A stretch of 64,000 nucleotides of DNA from Dehalogenimonas etheniformans (GTDB lineage: Bacteria > Chloroflexota > Dehalococcoidia > Dehalococcoidales > Dehalococcoidaceae). The position numbers and the translations under genes were made by a program. Every line of letters begins with the position of its first letter. Position 1 is the first letter of the stretch. Shown piece by piece: positions 31,990-41,391 of the stretch. The DNA lies in assembly GCF_014672715.2 (NCBI RefSeq), contig NZ_CP058566.2:1-64000 (forward strand). Reading direction: 5' to 3'. The notes under the pieces are model-generated. The model was not told where the DNA came from. It searched no databases and was given only the letters and a program-made list of their open reading frames with translations.

Positions 31990-32967
31990 TTGAATACCAT
32001 TTCGCCGCTGGCAATTGAAACATATGGCTTAACTAAATATTTCGGCACTACCCGCGCCGTGGACGGAGTCGACCTGGCGGTAGCCGCCGGTTCGGTTTAC
32101 GGTTTCCTGGGGCCGAATGGGGCGGGGAAAACGACAACTATCCGCATCCTGGCGACCCTGATGCAGCCTGATGCCGGGACAGCCCGGGTATTCGGCTACG
32201 ATGTGGTCGGCCAGGCTGACGAGGTGCGGCGGAGGGTCGGCCTGACCGGCCAGTTTGCTTCGGTGGATGATGACCTCACCGGGCAGGAGAACCTGGTGCT
32301 CCTGGCGCGCCTCCAGGGATTCGGCTGGCCGCTAGCTAAGAGGAGGGCAGCCGACCTGCTGGAAGCCTTCGGGCTGAGCGAGGCGGCGGGGCGGATGGTC
32401 AAAACCTATTCCGGAGGCATGCGCCGGCGCATCGATATCGCTGCCAGCATCGTCGTCACGCCTGAACTGTTATTTCTCGACGAGCCGACAACCGGCCTCG
32501 ATCCGCGCAACCGCAACCAGGTCTGGGACATCATCAAAGCCCTGACCGGCTACGGCTGTACCATCTTCCTGACAACCCAGTATCTATACGAAGCCGACGA
32601 GCTGGCCGACCGCATCGCCGTAATCGATAACGGCCGGATTGTCGCCGAGGGCACCAGCGGGCAACTCAAGGCGGCGGTGGGGAGCGGGGCGGTGCACATC
32701 CGCCTCATCAACGCCGAATCGCGAACCATTTCCGAACAATTACTGACGACCAAATTGGGATTAGCGGTGAAACCCGAGTCCGACCCAGCCGAGTTTTCCA
32801 TAATCTTGTCCGATCCGGACATGGCAACCCGGGCACTCTGGGAGCTTAGCCAGGCGGGTATTGGCGTAGCCACGTTTTCCTATGGCCAACCCAGCCTCGA
32901 CGAGGTCTTCCTGATGCTGACAGGGCATCCGGCAGACTCAATCCATAACCGGGAGCCTCTCAAATGA
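31990..32967 (+). CDS. ABC-2 type exporter ATPase (DrrA-like)
   Basis: The 325-residue ATPase has Walker [10 protein letters not shown] (near 43), Q-loop [12 protein letters not shown], signature [15 protein letters not shown], Walker [22 protein letters not shown] and a C-terminal extension typical of the DrrA/daunorubicin-resistance group. The expected switch histidine is a glutamine ([12 protein letters not shown]), which is normal for this group. The start is TTG 31990. Its stop overlaps the permease start by four bases. The operon lies between two rdhA genes and probably exports a drug-like or lipid substrate. Confidence 0.93.
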   Translation: MNTISPLAIETYGLTKYFGTTRAVDGVDLAVAAGSVYGFLGPNGAGKTTTIRILATLMQPDAGTARVFGYDVVGQADEVRRRVGLTGQFASVDDDLTGQENLVLLARLQGFGWPLAKRRAADLLEAFGLSEAAGRMVKTYSGGMRRRIDIAASIVVTPELLFLDEPTTGLDPRNRNQVWDIIKALTGYGCTIFLTTQYLYEADELADRIAVIDNGRIVAEGTSGQLKAAVGSGAVHIRLINAESRTISEQLLTTKLGLAVKPESDPAEFSIILSDPDMATRALWELSQAGIGVATFSYGQPSLDEVFLMLTGHPADSIHNREPLK

Positions 32968-33791
32968 AGGACGAAACGACTTTTCAACCGGAAATGATCC
33001 GCACCGTTCTCTCCATCAAGGAACGACCGCCGGGACTATCGCCGCTGGCAACGACGCTGGCCTTCGGCTGGCGGGCGATGTTAAAGATCCGGCATGTCCC
33101 GGAGCAGCTTTTCGATGTCACCGCTTCGCCTATCATCTTCCTCCTGATGTTCACCTATCTCTTCGGCGGCGCCCTGGCCGGGTCCACCGGAGCCTATCTG
33201 CAGTTTGTGCTGCCCGGCATCCTGGTCATGACCATCATCATGATCACGATCTATACCGGCCTGGGCATCAACCAGGACATTAAGAAGGGCGTTTTCGACC
33301 GTTTCAGGTCACTGCCCATCTGGAGGCCTTCGGTGATCGCCGGCATGCTGCTGGCAGACGGCGCCCGATACACGATGGCCTCGGCGGTCATGATCCTGCT
33401 GGGACTGGCCCTGGGCTACCACCCGGAAGCCGGATTTTCCGGGATTCTCCTATCGGTCCTTTTGCTGCTGGCTTTTTCTTCCTGCCTGTCGTGGATATGG
33501 ATCGCCCTGGGGCTGGTGATGCGAACGCCAGAGTCGCTGATGGCGGTGAGCATGATGATCTTGTTCCCGCTGACCTTCGTCAGCAACGTCTTCGTGGCGC
33601 CGCAGACGATGCCGGGCTGGCTGGAGTCTTTCGTAAATGTAAATCCCGTCACCCACCTGGTGACGGCGGTGCGGGGGCTGATCACGGGGGCCCCCGACGC
33701 CGGGGAAATCGCCATCGTCCTGGCAGTGAGCGCCGCGCTGCTGCTGGTGTTTTGCCCGCTTGCGATAAGGCTGTATCAGAAGCGCCAATAA
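32964..33791 (+). CDS. ABC-2 type exporter permease
   Basis: The 275-residue protein has a cytoplasmic N-terminus and six hydrophobic segments. The family sequence [24 protein letters not shown] is near residues 48-72, and the C-terminal signature is [39 protein letters not shown]. It overlaps the ATPase gene by ATGA, which marks them as one transporter. The substrate is unknown; DrrB-like permeases export hydrophobic compounds. Confidence 0.92.
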   Translation: MKDETTFQPEMIRTVLSIKERPPGLSPLATTLAFGWRAMLKIRHVPEQLFDVTASPIIFLLMFTYLFGGALAGSTGAYLQFVLPGILVMTIIMITIYTGLGINQDIKKGVFDRFRSLPIWRPSVIAGMLLADGARYTMASAVMILLGLALGYHPEAGFSGILLSVLLLLAFSSCLSWIWIALGLVMRTPESLMAVSMMILFPLTFVSNVFVAPQTMPGWLESFVNVNPVTHLVTAVRGLITGAPDAGEIAIVLAVSAALLLVFCPLAIRLYQKRQ

Positions 33792-33976
33792 TTGGTTCCG
33801 AGGGACTACCTGCAAGGTGATGATGATTTTGGCCGCTGCCAAGGCGGACTATTGCCACAGCCTCGATTTTTATCAAGATCTTTCGCCTAGAAGCGCATAT
33901 CAGCTCTTGAAAAAAGCCTCATCCCCAGAGTATTGTGAGTATGGACGTCTCGATAACCTGGTGACGGAGGTGGGAT

Positions 33977-34414
33977 ATGTTCAAAACAATCGTTGTTCCT
34001 CTGGACGGCTCTCCCGTTTCAGAACAGGTCCTGCCCATGGCGGCTGAACTGGCTAAATGTACCCCTGATTCCAAGATAATCCTGCTTGAGGTGATCAAGC
34101 CGGTGGGTCCAAGCGTGATAGACGCACTGGTACTCTCAAACGCCAGCGAGGTTGAGACGCTGACGCCGGCAGAGGCGAAAGATTATCTCAGGCAGATAGC
34201 CGCGAAATATCTGGCAGGAATCCATGTACAGATTTTGGCGGAGGAAGGCGGGGCGGCGGAGATCATCCTGCAGACGGCCAAAGATAACAAGGCGGATGTG
34301 ATCGCCATGGCAAGCCACGGCAGAAGCGGGATCGCAAGGCTCACTCTTGGGAGCGTGACTTCACAGGTCATCAACCATGCGGAGATTCCGGTGCTAGTAG
34401 TCAAGGCAAAATAG
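33977..34414 (+). CDS. Universal stress protein (UspA family)
   Basis: The 145-residue protein has the Usp fold: TIVVPLDGSPVSEQVLPMAAELAK at the N-terminus and the ATP-binding pattern G-x2-G-x9-G-[S/T] as ASHGRSGIARLTLGSVTSQVINHAEIPVLVVK at the C-terminus. A GGAGGTGGGAT site precedes the ATG. ATP-binding members act in stress tolerance. It lies alone between the ABC exporter and a TSUP permease. The 286 bp after it hold no gene I can identify. Confidence 0.93.
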   Translation: MFKTIVVPLDGSPVSEQVLPMAAELAKCTPDSKIILLEVIKPVGPSVIDALVLSNASEVETLTPAEAKDYLRQIAAKYLAGIHVQILAEEGGAAEIILQTAKDNKADVIAMASHGRSGIARLTLGSVTSQVINHAEIPVLVVKAK

Positions 34415-34700
34415 GAGAGCCCCGCGCGGTTCTCGCCGATGCAAACCTAGCGCCCCCAGAAATAGTTTCAGGTTGAGGAGCTCTTCGATACCACCTTTCG
34501 CACTTTGCCGCCCGAAAAACAGAATTACGAGAGCAAGCGCCATTTCATCCTCAGCCCGGTCCTTGAATTAGTTTACCATGTAAAAAAGTTAAGAAGTGAG
34601 GTCGATGCCCCTCGGATCGCTGCCGCCATCAGCTAAATCCGACAAACAAGACTGATGAATCGAGTTTTGACCAGAGTAATTCGTGTGTGAATATTAGAAG

Positions 34701-35423
34701 GTGATATTTACAACGAGCCTGGCTTTGATCGCGCTTGTCGCAGGGGCGGTGGCTTCGTTAGCCGGTTTCGGCATCGGTAGCCTGCTGACGCCGCTGCTGG
34801 CGCTTAAAACGGGAATCGGGGTAGCAGTAGCCGCCATAGCGATCGCCCATTTCATCGGAACCTCACTTCGATTCTTTATTTTGAGGGCATCAGTAAACAA
34901 AAGAGTCCTGCTGAGCTTTGGCCTGGCCAGCGCGGCCGGAGGATTAACCGGGGCTTTGCTTCATAACACCTTCAACAACAGCCTCCTCGGCGTAATCTTC
35001 GGGTGCCTACTCATAATCGCGGGAGTCTCGGAAATCACCGGATTAGCCGGCAAAATCCAGATCAAAGGACCACTCTCCTGGTTCAGCGGGGCGCTTTCCG
35101 GACTGTTCGGGGGACTGGTGGGCAACCAGGGAGGCATCAGGTCCGCGGCGTTGACCGGGTTCAACCTGGGAAAAGACGAATTCGTGGCAACGGCGACGGG
35201 GATCGCGCTCATGGTCGATTTCGCAAGGATCCCGGTTTATTTGGCGGTACAAGGGCGCGAATTGATTCCGATCTGGTATTTGATCACGATCGTTACGATC
35301 GGGGTCATCGTTGGAACACTATTCGGCAAAAGGATCTTGCAGCGACTTTCTCAGGAAGCTTTCACGAAAACGGTGGGAGTGGTTCTTTTCGGGATAGGTT
35401 TACTAATCCTAATCCGGATTTAG
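34701..35423 (+). CDS. TSUP-family permease (TauE/SafE)
   Basis: The 240-residue membrane protein has about eight hydrophobic segments in two half-repeats. Each half contains a family-like glycine motif: GFGIGSLLTPLLAL in the first and GLFGGLVGNQGGIRSAAL in the second. The family transports sulfite, sulfonates or other organic anions. The start is GTG 34701. It converges on the second rdhA with a shared terminator between them. A role in handling sulfur or organic acids near RdhA genes would be speculation. Confidence 0.87.
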   Translation: MIFTTSLALIALVAGAVASLAGFGIGSLLTPLLALKTGIGVAVAAIAIAHFIGTSLRFFILRASVNKRVLLSFGLASAAGGLTGALLHNTFNNSLLGVIFGCLLIIAGVSEITGLAGKIQIKGPLSWFSGALSGLFGGLVGNQGGIRSAALTGFNLGKDEFVATATGIALMVDFARIPVYLAVQGRELIPIWYLITIVTIGVIVGTLFGKRILQRLSQEAFTKTVGVVLFGIGLLILIRI

Positions 35424-35429
35424 CAGTAA

Positions 35430-35462
35430 AAACGAGAGGAGCTGAATAAGCTCCTCTCGTTT
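35430..35462. terminator. Bidirectional terminator between permease and rdhA
   Basis: The 13-bp perfect stem AAACGAGAGGAGC (35430-35442) / GCTCCTCTCGTTT (35450-35462) lies between convergent genes, 7 bp after the permease stop and 22 bp after the rdhA stop. A and T runs on either side serve both directions. Confidence 0.92.
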
Positions 35463-35483
35463 ACCGAGTTGGGACACTAAGGT

Positions 35484-36998
35484 TTATTTCCGATAGCCGC
35501 CGTGAAGAGCGGTCGTGGTGGTGTCGATGCCGAGCATCGGCAGTGACTGATCCCACCATTCTTCCGGATCCTTGTAGTTGCCGTAGCCGAAAGTCCGGCC
35601 CATGTTGGCCAAGAATCCATTGAACACGCCGACATTGGCGATAGTACCTTTTAAAACGGAGTGAACAACAGCTGCGCTTCCCGTAGAGAAGGTACAATTG
35701 GCAGCGCAGAGGCTGCAGCCGGTACCGGGATAGGTCTCAGTGACCCACAGGCGGCAAGAAGCGCCGTTGAACCAAATCAACTTAGCGCCGGTGGAGTGTT
35801 GGGTATCTGGTTTGCCTTCGATATTCGGTTTGTCGAAGGAAGGTTCGGTGCCTTTCTTCGGAATAGAGTTGGAAGGGCAGACATCGGCGCAGATACCGCA
35901 GGTCTGGCAGAAGCGCCAGATACCAGCATCGATCGGTTTGCTTGGGGCGACGGGCAGGTCGATTGTCTGTGTCATGTCGAAAGCCCGAGGACCGTAAGCT
36001 ATAGAGATCGGCCAGTTGCTGTGCCTACCGCATTCGGCTTTACCGGTCAGCACAGCGATGGTGCCGGTGTTGAACATGTCCGACTGGTGACCCGTCAGAC
36101 CGATGCCACTGTAACCTAACCCATTGAGGAACTTGTGGGTACTGAAATATGCCATATTCCGGATGCCCGAATTGGAAACCAGGTTGGACTTGGACATGCG
36201 GGAGACGGCCGTGCGGTCGGTTTCGCGTGGTTCCGGTCCAGACAGGAAGATTACCCAACGTTCGGCGGTGGGGATGACGCCCTTATTTTTTGTATAGTAA
36301 GCCTTGCTGACATCTTCATAGACATACTTGAAACGTTCGGTGTCAGGGGGAGGATAGGGGACGGTCAGGTCGTTGTATTTGGAGGCGCTCACGCCATCGG
36401 TGGTATAGGAGACTACCAGCTTGTTGCGAAGGGTATCGTCAAGCTGGGCAAAACCGATTTCGCCAACGCCAAATAGCCTGGTGGCAGCCATGAGCAGCTT
36501 GGAGTTCTCTTCAGGACTTCCCTGCCACTTGGGAACCCCCATTGTATCAGGAGTAGCGCCCAGACTGGCACCTTCCGGCCCGGTGAATCCGGCGCTCCAG
36601 GTATTCGATTGGCCAAGGGCATTCCGGAGCACTTCCCACTTGTGGCCGAAGCCGGGGGTGTTACCCTTGAGCAGCTGGGCGCTCAATGCCCCGGAGTTGG
36701 CGCTCGCTTTGTTAACGCGATCGGTGCCGTAATAAACCGACTGAACATGGCCCATCTGGCCTTGCCATGCGCGGTCGTACCGCTTCATGATGTTCCAATC
36801 GACGTCGATGGTGGGATCTAGAAGTTCGCGTTCTTTGACATACCAAGGGTGTTTTTCGAGAGACCCTGCTGACGATGTCAACTCGTCTACGTCGTGAAAC
36901 ACTGGAGCGGTTAAAGCCGCCGCACCCAGGCCAGCCCCTGCTAATCCCAATCCTTTCATGAATTGCCTGCGAGATACGGTGCTGTGGAATAGGGACAT
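35484..36998 (-). CDS. rdhA: Reductive dehalogenase catalytic subunit RdhA (2)
   Basis: This 504-residue RdhA precursor is colinear with the one at 30.2 kb. It has a Tat motif (SRRQFMKGLG, 9-18) followed by GLAGAGLGAAALTAP. Its Fe-S motifs are C364/C367/C370/C374 (CQTCGICADVCP) and C415 with C428/C431/C435 (CSLCAANC). Conserved blocks such as LSGPEPRETDRT and FLANMGRTFGYG are shared by both. An AGGAGGG site precedes ATG 36998. There is no adjacent rdhB, MarR or two-component gene. The membrane gene divergent from it is not RdhB-like. The substrate is undetermined. Confidence 0.95.
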   Translation of the reverse strand: MSLFHSTVSRRQFMKGLGLAGAGLGAAALTAPVFHDVDELTSSAGSLEKHPWYVKERELLDPTIDVDWNIMKRYDRAWQGQMGHVQSVYYGTDRVNKASANSGALSAQLLKGNTPGFGHKWEVLRNALGQSNTWSAGFTGPEGASLGATPDTMGVPKWQGSPEENSKLLMAATRLFGVGEIGFAQLDDTLRNKLVVSYTTDGVSASKYNDLTVPYPPPDTERFKYVYEDVSKAYYTKNKGVIPTAERWVIFLSGPEPRETDRTAVSRMSKSNLVSNSGIRNMAYFSTHKFLNGLGYSGIGLTGHQSDMFNTGTIAVLTGKAECGRHSNWPISIAYGPRAFDMTQTIDLPVAPSKPIDAGIWRFCQTCGICADVCPSNSIPKKGTEPSFDKPNIEGKPDTQHSTGAKLIWFNGASCRLWVTETYPGTGCSLCAANCTFSTGSAAVVHSVLKGTIANVGVFNGFLANMGRTFGYGNYKDPEEWWDQSLPMLGIDTTTTALHGGYRK

Positions 36999-37221
36999 TT
37001 TACCCTCCTTTTTTATTTTGACTTAAGGTTATAATCAGTCACGCTCGAAGTAAATACGTATTTATGCCGATTTATATTTATTAATCTTCCGCCGAACGTG
37101 ATAATTAATATATATTCATACTGATAATGAAATAATAATTTTCAATGAACGGGAATAAATAATGATATTATATAAAATATTTAAAATTACTAATCATAAC
37201 CCCATCACTATCTAGAACCAC

Positions 37222-37249
37222 TTGACATGAAACCTTCCAAGAATACAAT
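37222..37249 (+). promoter_or_regulatory. Promoter of a probably leaderless gene
   Basis: TTGACA (37222-37227) and TACAAT (37244-37249) are 16 bp apart, and the ATG of the next gene is at 37256, only 6 bp past the -10 box. No ribosome binding site is present. Transcription would start at or near the A of the start codon. Confidence 0.6.
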
Positions 37250-37255
37250 TGTTCC

Positions 37256-37564
37256 ATGGATTTTTGGGTAGCTTTTTGGACCGCTGGTTTGACTGGGCTG
37301 GTGATCTGGATCCTAAAAAAGATCGGGAAAAGAAAACTCAGCAAGCGGTTGGGGCAGGCGGCAGTGATTCTCGGGGTTATCCCGGTATTGGTTATTTTCT
37401 TTCTCGGCGTTTACCGTATGGCCGCTGCGAGCGATCAGACGTCCATCGACACAATCGGCACACAAACCGCCCGCGACCTGGGAGAATGGCTGAGGATAAA
37501 TTTCATTTCGATAATCGCCGGTGAAATCGGCGGATTCGTGCTGGCGAAAGTGCTGCCTAAATAG
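37256..37564 (+). CDS. Small hypothetical membrane protein near rdhA
   Basis: The 102-residue protein has an N-terminal hydrophobic helix (3-19), a basic loop (KKIGKRKLSKR), a second helix (36-54), a polar segment (SDQTSIDTIGTQTARDLGEW) and a C-terminal hydrophobic stretch. I do not recognise it. RdhB anchors are of similar size, but this protein is divergent from the rdhA and lacks the RdhB Glu-x-Glu-Pro motif. The MFS gene starts 10 bp after it, so they are probably co-transcribed. Confidence 0.65.
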   Translation: MDFWVAFWTAGLTGLVIWILKKIGKRKLSKRLGQAAVILGVIPVLVIFFLGVYRMAAASDQTSIDTIGTQTARDLGEWLRINFISIIAGEIGGFVLAKVLPK

Positions 37565-37574
37565 CGCTCATATT

Positions 37575-38786
37575 ATGAAATTCAGACTCACACCATTCTG
37601 GATACTCTGCTTAACAGGCGGTGTGGCCATTTTCAGCTCGACGATGGCCAAAAATCCGGCGCTACCGTTGTACGTCAAATCGTTGGGAATATCGGACCCC
37701 GCGCTGGGTTTCATCGCCGCTTCATCCACTATCGTCGGTATCCTGGCCAGCTTGCCTGCGGGGGCGATATCGGACGCCATCGGGCGCAGGAGGGTGGTGT
37801 TGTTTGCGGCGGTGATCTTCGCGACCGCGCCTTTTTTGTATCTCTTCGTCCACAACGCGGGAACGCTGGTGCTGGTGCGCGTTTACCATGGACTAGCCAC
37901 GGCGATCCTAGGACCAGTTGCTCTGGCAATCGTGGCCGACACTTATGCAAAGGGGCGGGGGGAGCGGATGGGGTGGTACTCATCGGCAACGCTGGTGGGG
38001 CGGTTCCTGGCGCCGTTCGTCGGCGGGCTGCTGATTTTCGGCAACGATTTCCACCTGGTCTATCTGGCTGACGGTGTCGCCGGAGTCATAACTCTGTTGC
38101 TGGCGATCCGATTACCGAAAGATTCAACCGGAAATGCGAGGGTCGCCGATACACTGAGAAAGAACTGGCGCAAATACGTTAAAGAGGTCTCTTTCGTCTT
38201 CCGGCATAAGGGAATACTGGCGACCAGCGGCGTCGAAGCGGCACAGTATTTCGGCTACGGCTGCCTGGAAACTTTCCTGCCGGTTTACCTAAACGAGAAG
38301 CTGGGGTTTGCCGCATGGCAGATCGGGCTCCTGTTCACCGCCCAAATCGTGGTTACCGCTTTCACCAAACCGATCATGGGCAGGTTATCCGACAAGTACG
38401 GGCGGATCCGAACGATCATGGCCGGACTGATCCTCGGGGGAGCGATAATCATGCTCATCCTGACTACCTCCAGCTACCTCCTGATGCTGATTCTTATCGC
38501 TACATCAGGATTGGGGCTTGCTATTGTCACCTCATCAACCTCGGCGCTGGTAGCAGACTTGGCGCGGGAGGAGGGGAGGGGGAGCGCACTCGGGATTATG
38601 TCCGGCATCATGGACATCGGGCAATCTAGCGGTCCGATCCTGACTGGTATCCTGATCGGGGCGTTCTCATTTACCTTGGCCTTCACCACAGCCGGGCTTG
38701 TCCTTATAGTCATGAGCATTATTTTCTGGTTGGTGATGCGGTCGTCCAGGCAACAAACCGAGACGACCGGCGTTCAAGACAAATGA
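37575..38786 (+). CDS. MFS transporter
   Basis: The 403-residue protein has twelve hydrophobic segments. The A-motif is in the loop between helices 2 and 3 (PAGAISDAIGRRRVVLFAA), with its repeat in the second half (ITKPIMGRLSDKYGRIRTIMAG-like). It is probably a drug or metabolite:H+ antiporter. I place the start at ATG 37575 (MKFRLTPFW); the longer frame from 37521 overlaps the preceding gene and adds a non-membrane leader. The substrate is unknown. Confidence 0.9.
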   Translation: MKFRLTPFWILCLTGGVAIFSSTMAKNPALPLYVKSLGISDPALGFIAASSTIVGILASLPAGAISDAIGRRRVVLFAAVIFATAPFLYLFVHNAGTLVLVRVYHGLATAILGPVALAIVADTYAKGRGERMGWYSSATLVGRFLAPFVGGLLIFGNDFHLVYLADGVAGVITLLLAIRLPKDSTGNARVADTLRKNWRKYVKEVSFVFRHKGILATSGVEAAQYFGYGCLETFLPVYLNEKLGFAAWQIGLLFTAQIVVTAFTKPIMGRLSDKYGRIRTIMAGLILGGAIIMLILTTSSYLLMLILIATSGLGLAIVTSSTSALVADLAREEGRGSALGIMSGIMDIGQSSGPILTGILIGAFSFTLAFTTAGLVLIVMSIIFWLVMRSSRQQTETTGVQDK

Positions 38787-38839
38787 CACCCCTCTGAAAC
38801 GGGCGTATAATTGCCATAATCCCGTTTGCGAGGTCCCCA

Positions 38840-39631
38840 TTGCCAGATCCCTCATCAGTCCCGGAACAGGATGCTTCCGATTTCCAAACCCTGGTCAACA
38901 TCATAGACCGACTGCGGGCTCCGGACGGATGCCCGTGGGACCGGGAACAAACACACCTGTCTGTCCGCGACAGCTTGCTCGAGGAATGCTACGAGGTGCT
39001 AGAAGCGATAGACTCCGGCGACAAGATTGAGCTTAAGACCGAGCTGGGCGACCTATTGATGCAGGTCGTATTTCATTCGAAAATCGCCGCGGAAAACGGC
39101 GATTTCACCATCGGCAATGTCATCGAGGGCATCGTCACCAAACTTATCAGACGCCATCCCCACGTTTTCGGCGACAGGGAAGCCAAAGATGCGGGCGAGG
39201 TGCTCCGGCGTTGGGAGGATATTAAAAAAGCCGAAAAACCTACCAGGGAATCAATGCTGGACGGAGTCCCGATAGCTATGCCCGCTCTTGCCTATAGCGA
39301 GGAAGTCCAAGGCAGGGTGGCCAGGGTGGGTTTCGATTGGAAAGACGACCAGGGGGTTATCGACAAATTGGTTGAGGAGATTGCCGAACTAAAGGAAGCC
39401 GCAACAGGCGCAGAAAGAGAAGCGGAGTTTGGCGACGTCCTGTTCACCCTGGTCAACTATGCCCGGAGACAGGGCATCGACGCCGAAAGCGCGTTAAGAG
39501 GCGCAAACCATAAGTTTGCAGAACGCTTCAAGGCGATGGAGGGCTACTGCACTGAAAAGGGAATATCCTTCAAGGACTTGACCTTCGACCAGCAGAACGA
39601 AATTTGGGAAAAGGTGAAGGAGCAGACTTAA
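38840..39631 (+). CDS. mazG: Nucleoside triphosphate pyrophosphohydrolase MazG
   Basis: MazG hydrolyses NTPs to NMP and PPi, cleaning non-canonical nucleotides and modulating the alarmone response. The 263-residue product has two MazG helices. Domain 1 has RLRAPDGCPWDREQTHLSVRDSLLEECYEVLEAID and LKTELGDLLMQVVFHS, with the EExxE...ExxD metal site. Domain 2 has LVEEIAELKEA and EFGDVLFTLVNYARR. The start is TTG 38840 with a weak GAGGT site. A tRNA-Pro gene on the opposite strand follows. Confidence 0.95.
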   Translation: MPDPSSVPEQDASDFQTLVNIIDRLRAPDGCPWDREQTHLSVRDSLLEECYEVLEAIDSGDKIELKTELGDLLMQVVFHSKIAAENGDFTIGNVIEGIVTKLIRRHPHVFGDREAKDAGEVLRRWEDIKKAEKPTRESMLDGVPIAMPALAYSEEVQGRVARVGFDWKDDQGVIDKLVEEIAELKEAATGAEREAEFGDVLFTLVNYARRQGIDAESALRGANHKFAERFKAMEGYCTEKGISFKDLTFDQQNEIWEKVKEQT

Positions 39632-39707
39632 TCGTGGTATTATGTAATAAAATATTCGAATGCAGCATGGAGATTCTTCGCTGCTCTCAGAATGACAATA
39701 GGGGAGA

Positions 39708-39785
39708 TGGTCGGGGCGAGAAGATTTGAACTTCCGACCTCAGCGTCCCGAACGCTGCGCGCTAACCAGGCTGCGCTACGCCCCG
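39708..39785 (-). tRNA. tRNA-Pro (CGG)
   Basis: On the minus strand the sequence folds as a cloverleaf. The acceptor stem is CGGGGCG/CGCCCCG. The D-arm contains GCGCAGCCTGGTTAGCGC. The anticodon stem CAGCG/CGCTG closes the loop TTCGGGA with anticodon CGG. The T-arm is GGAAG-TTCAAAT-CTTCT. The discriminator A and the CCA end are encoded (39711-39708). Confidence 0.95.
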
Positions 39786-39839
39786 CCAGAATGATTATTA
39801 TACGGTCAGCCCTCCGGCAATAGCAAATAGGATGGCAGT

Positions 39840-41027
39840 ATGAAATACGTAGTGCTCATCATTGACGGGGCCTCCGGATGGCCGGTGGAATCGCTAGGAA
39901 ACAAAACGAGCCTGGAAGCGGCAGAGACGCCGAACCTCGACCAAATGGCGAGGCGCGCCACGGTAGGCATGACCGGCACGGTGCCCGAAGGGATGGAACC
40001 GTCATCCGCCTGCGCCTGCATGTCGGTGCTGGGCTATAATCCCAAGGTCTATTACAAAGGGCGCGCCGCAATCGAAGCCAAGAGCCTGGACATCCCCATC
40101 GCCGCCGAAGAAACGGTCTTCCGAGCCAACTTGGTGACAGTCGAGGACGGGATCATGCGGGATTATTCCGCCGGGCATATTGACTCCAACGAATCCGCCG
40201 CCCTGATCAAGTTCCTGAACGAAAAACTGGAGACACCAGACCTTAAACTGTTCCCTGGGGTGGGGTACCGCCATATTTTAAAACTCAAAGGACGTCCGGA
40301 AACGCTTCGCGCCGCATGCAAACCGCCCCACGACATCCCCGACCAACCTGTCGAGGGATATTTGCCGAAGGGTGAAGGCAGCGACATCCTGCGAAGCATA
40401 ATGGATTCTTCTGCAGAACTACTGAAAGACCACCCGATCAATGTCGCCAGAATTGCCCGGGGCGAACCGCCAGCAACTCAACTATGGCTGTTCTGGGGCA
40501 GCGGTCCCCTCCCCAAAATGCCGTCGTTCAAGGAACGCTACGGGATAGGAGCGGCGATCACCTCTGGCGTCGATCTCCTACGGGGTCTGGGGCAGATGCA
40601 GGGGATGGACGTGATGTGCATCGATGGCGTCACCGATAACATCGACAACGACTACGCGCTTCAGATGGAAGAAGCCCTGAAGGCATTAGACATTTACGAC
40701 ATGGTGGTGGTTCACGTGGAGGCACCAGACGAGGCGGGGCACTCCGGCAACGCTGAGGAAAAGGTCAAAGCGATCGAAATGATCGACCGCGACATGGTAG
40801 GGCGGTTGCGGGATTTCAAGGGAGATAAGCTCAGAGTGCTGATCATGCCCGATCACCCGACGCCGCTTAAGATCCGTACCCACGCCGCCGAAATGGTGCC
40901 ATTTTTGATCTGGGGTTCCGGCGTCAGGACGAGCGGCGCAAGACGCTTCACTGAGGCCGAGGCAAAAGGCACTAAGCTGATGGTGGCCGAGGCGCACAAC
41001 ATTATGAGTATGGTGGTAAGAGGATAA
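39840..41027 (+). CDS. apgM: 2,3-BPG-independent phosphoglycerate mutase, archaeal type
   Basis: ApgM interconverts 3- and 2-phosphoglycerate. The 395-residue product is of the alkaline-phosphatase superfamily: N-terminal VVLIIDGASGWP with the first metal Asp, ETPNLDQMARRATVGMTGTVPEGMEPSSACACMSVLGYNP with the phosphorylated Ser, DNDYALQMEEALKAL, VVHVEAPDEAGHSGN and VLIMPDHPTP with metal ligands. This metal-dependent type is common in archaea and some deep-branching bacteria. It follows the tRNA on the opposite strand and is probably monocistronic. Confidence 0.94.
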   Translation: MKYVVLIIDGASGWPVESLGNKTSLEAAETPNLDQMARRATVGMTGTVPEGMEPSSACACMSVLGYNPKVYYKGRAAIEAKSLDIPIAAEETVFRANLVTVEDGIMRDYSAGHIDSNESAALIKFLNEKLETPDLKLFPGVGYRHILKLKGRPETLRAACKPPHDIPDQPVEGYLPKGEGSDILRSIMDSSAELLKDHPINVARIARGEPPATQLWLFWGSGPLPKMPSFKERYGIGAAITSGVDLLRGLGQMQGMDVMCIDGVTDNIDNDYALQMEEALKALDIYDMVVVHVEAPDEAGHSGNAEEKVKAIEMIDRDMVGRLRDFKGDKLRVLIMPDHPTPLKIRTHAAEMVPFLIWGSGVRTSGARRFTEAEAKGTKLMVAEAHNIMSMVVRG

Positions 41028-41119
41028 ATCCGAAATTCGAATATCGAATTCCGAAATAACACGAACGACTAGACCAGAAAATTCCAACGAAAAGGGTTTT
41101 AAAAGCAGGATCTGACACA

Positions 41120-41329
41120 ATGAGTCCCAGAGAAGATGAGGTTTATCGGCAAGTGAGGTATGGAGGGCATCCGCCGGCCTGCACCTGCGTCGAGTGTTGC
41201 GAAAAACGGAGAAGGGGAGAATCTACCGGGTACCGGGGGGACAGGGTAGGTGGCGGAACTCCGGCGTGGTTCTGGGCGATCATCGGCATCGTTATTATTG
41301 CGCTGATTTTGACGCTTGTTTTGAAGTAA
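41120..41329 (+). CDS. Small single-span membrane protein with Cys cluster
   Basis: The 69-residue protein has a soluble N-terminus with a cysteine group (HPPACTCVECCEKRRRG, four Cys), a Gly-rich linker and one C-terminal membrane helix (FWAIIGIVIIALILTLVLK). I do not recognise it. The cysteines could bind zinc, and the tail would anchor it with the N-terminus probably cytoplasmic (basic residues before the helix). It is followed by A/T-rich sequence (aatccaaaaatcgaaactcg) of the kind repeated elsewhere. Confidence 0.6.
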   Translation: MSPREDEVYRQVRYGGHPPACTCVECCEKRRRGESTGYRGDRVGGGTPAWFWAIIGIVIIALILTLVLK

Positions 41330-41391
41330 ATCCAAAAATCGAAACTCGAATACGACACAAATTCAAACAACCGAAATACCAAATGACCAAA

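Noticed and set aside
33817-34047. 76-codon frame before the stress protein gene
   Set aside because: It overlaps the universal stress protein start and has no family features.
37256-37564. Small membrane protein as RdhB anchor
   Set aside because: It is divergent from the rdhA, lacks the RdhB Glu-x-Glu-Pro pattern and has different helix spacing.
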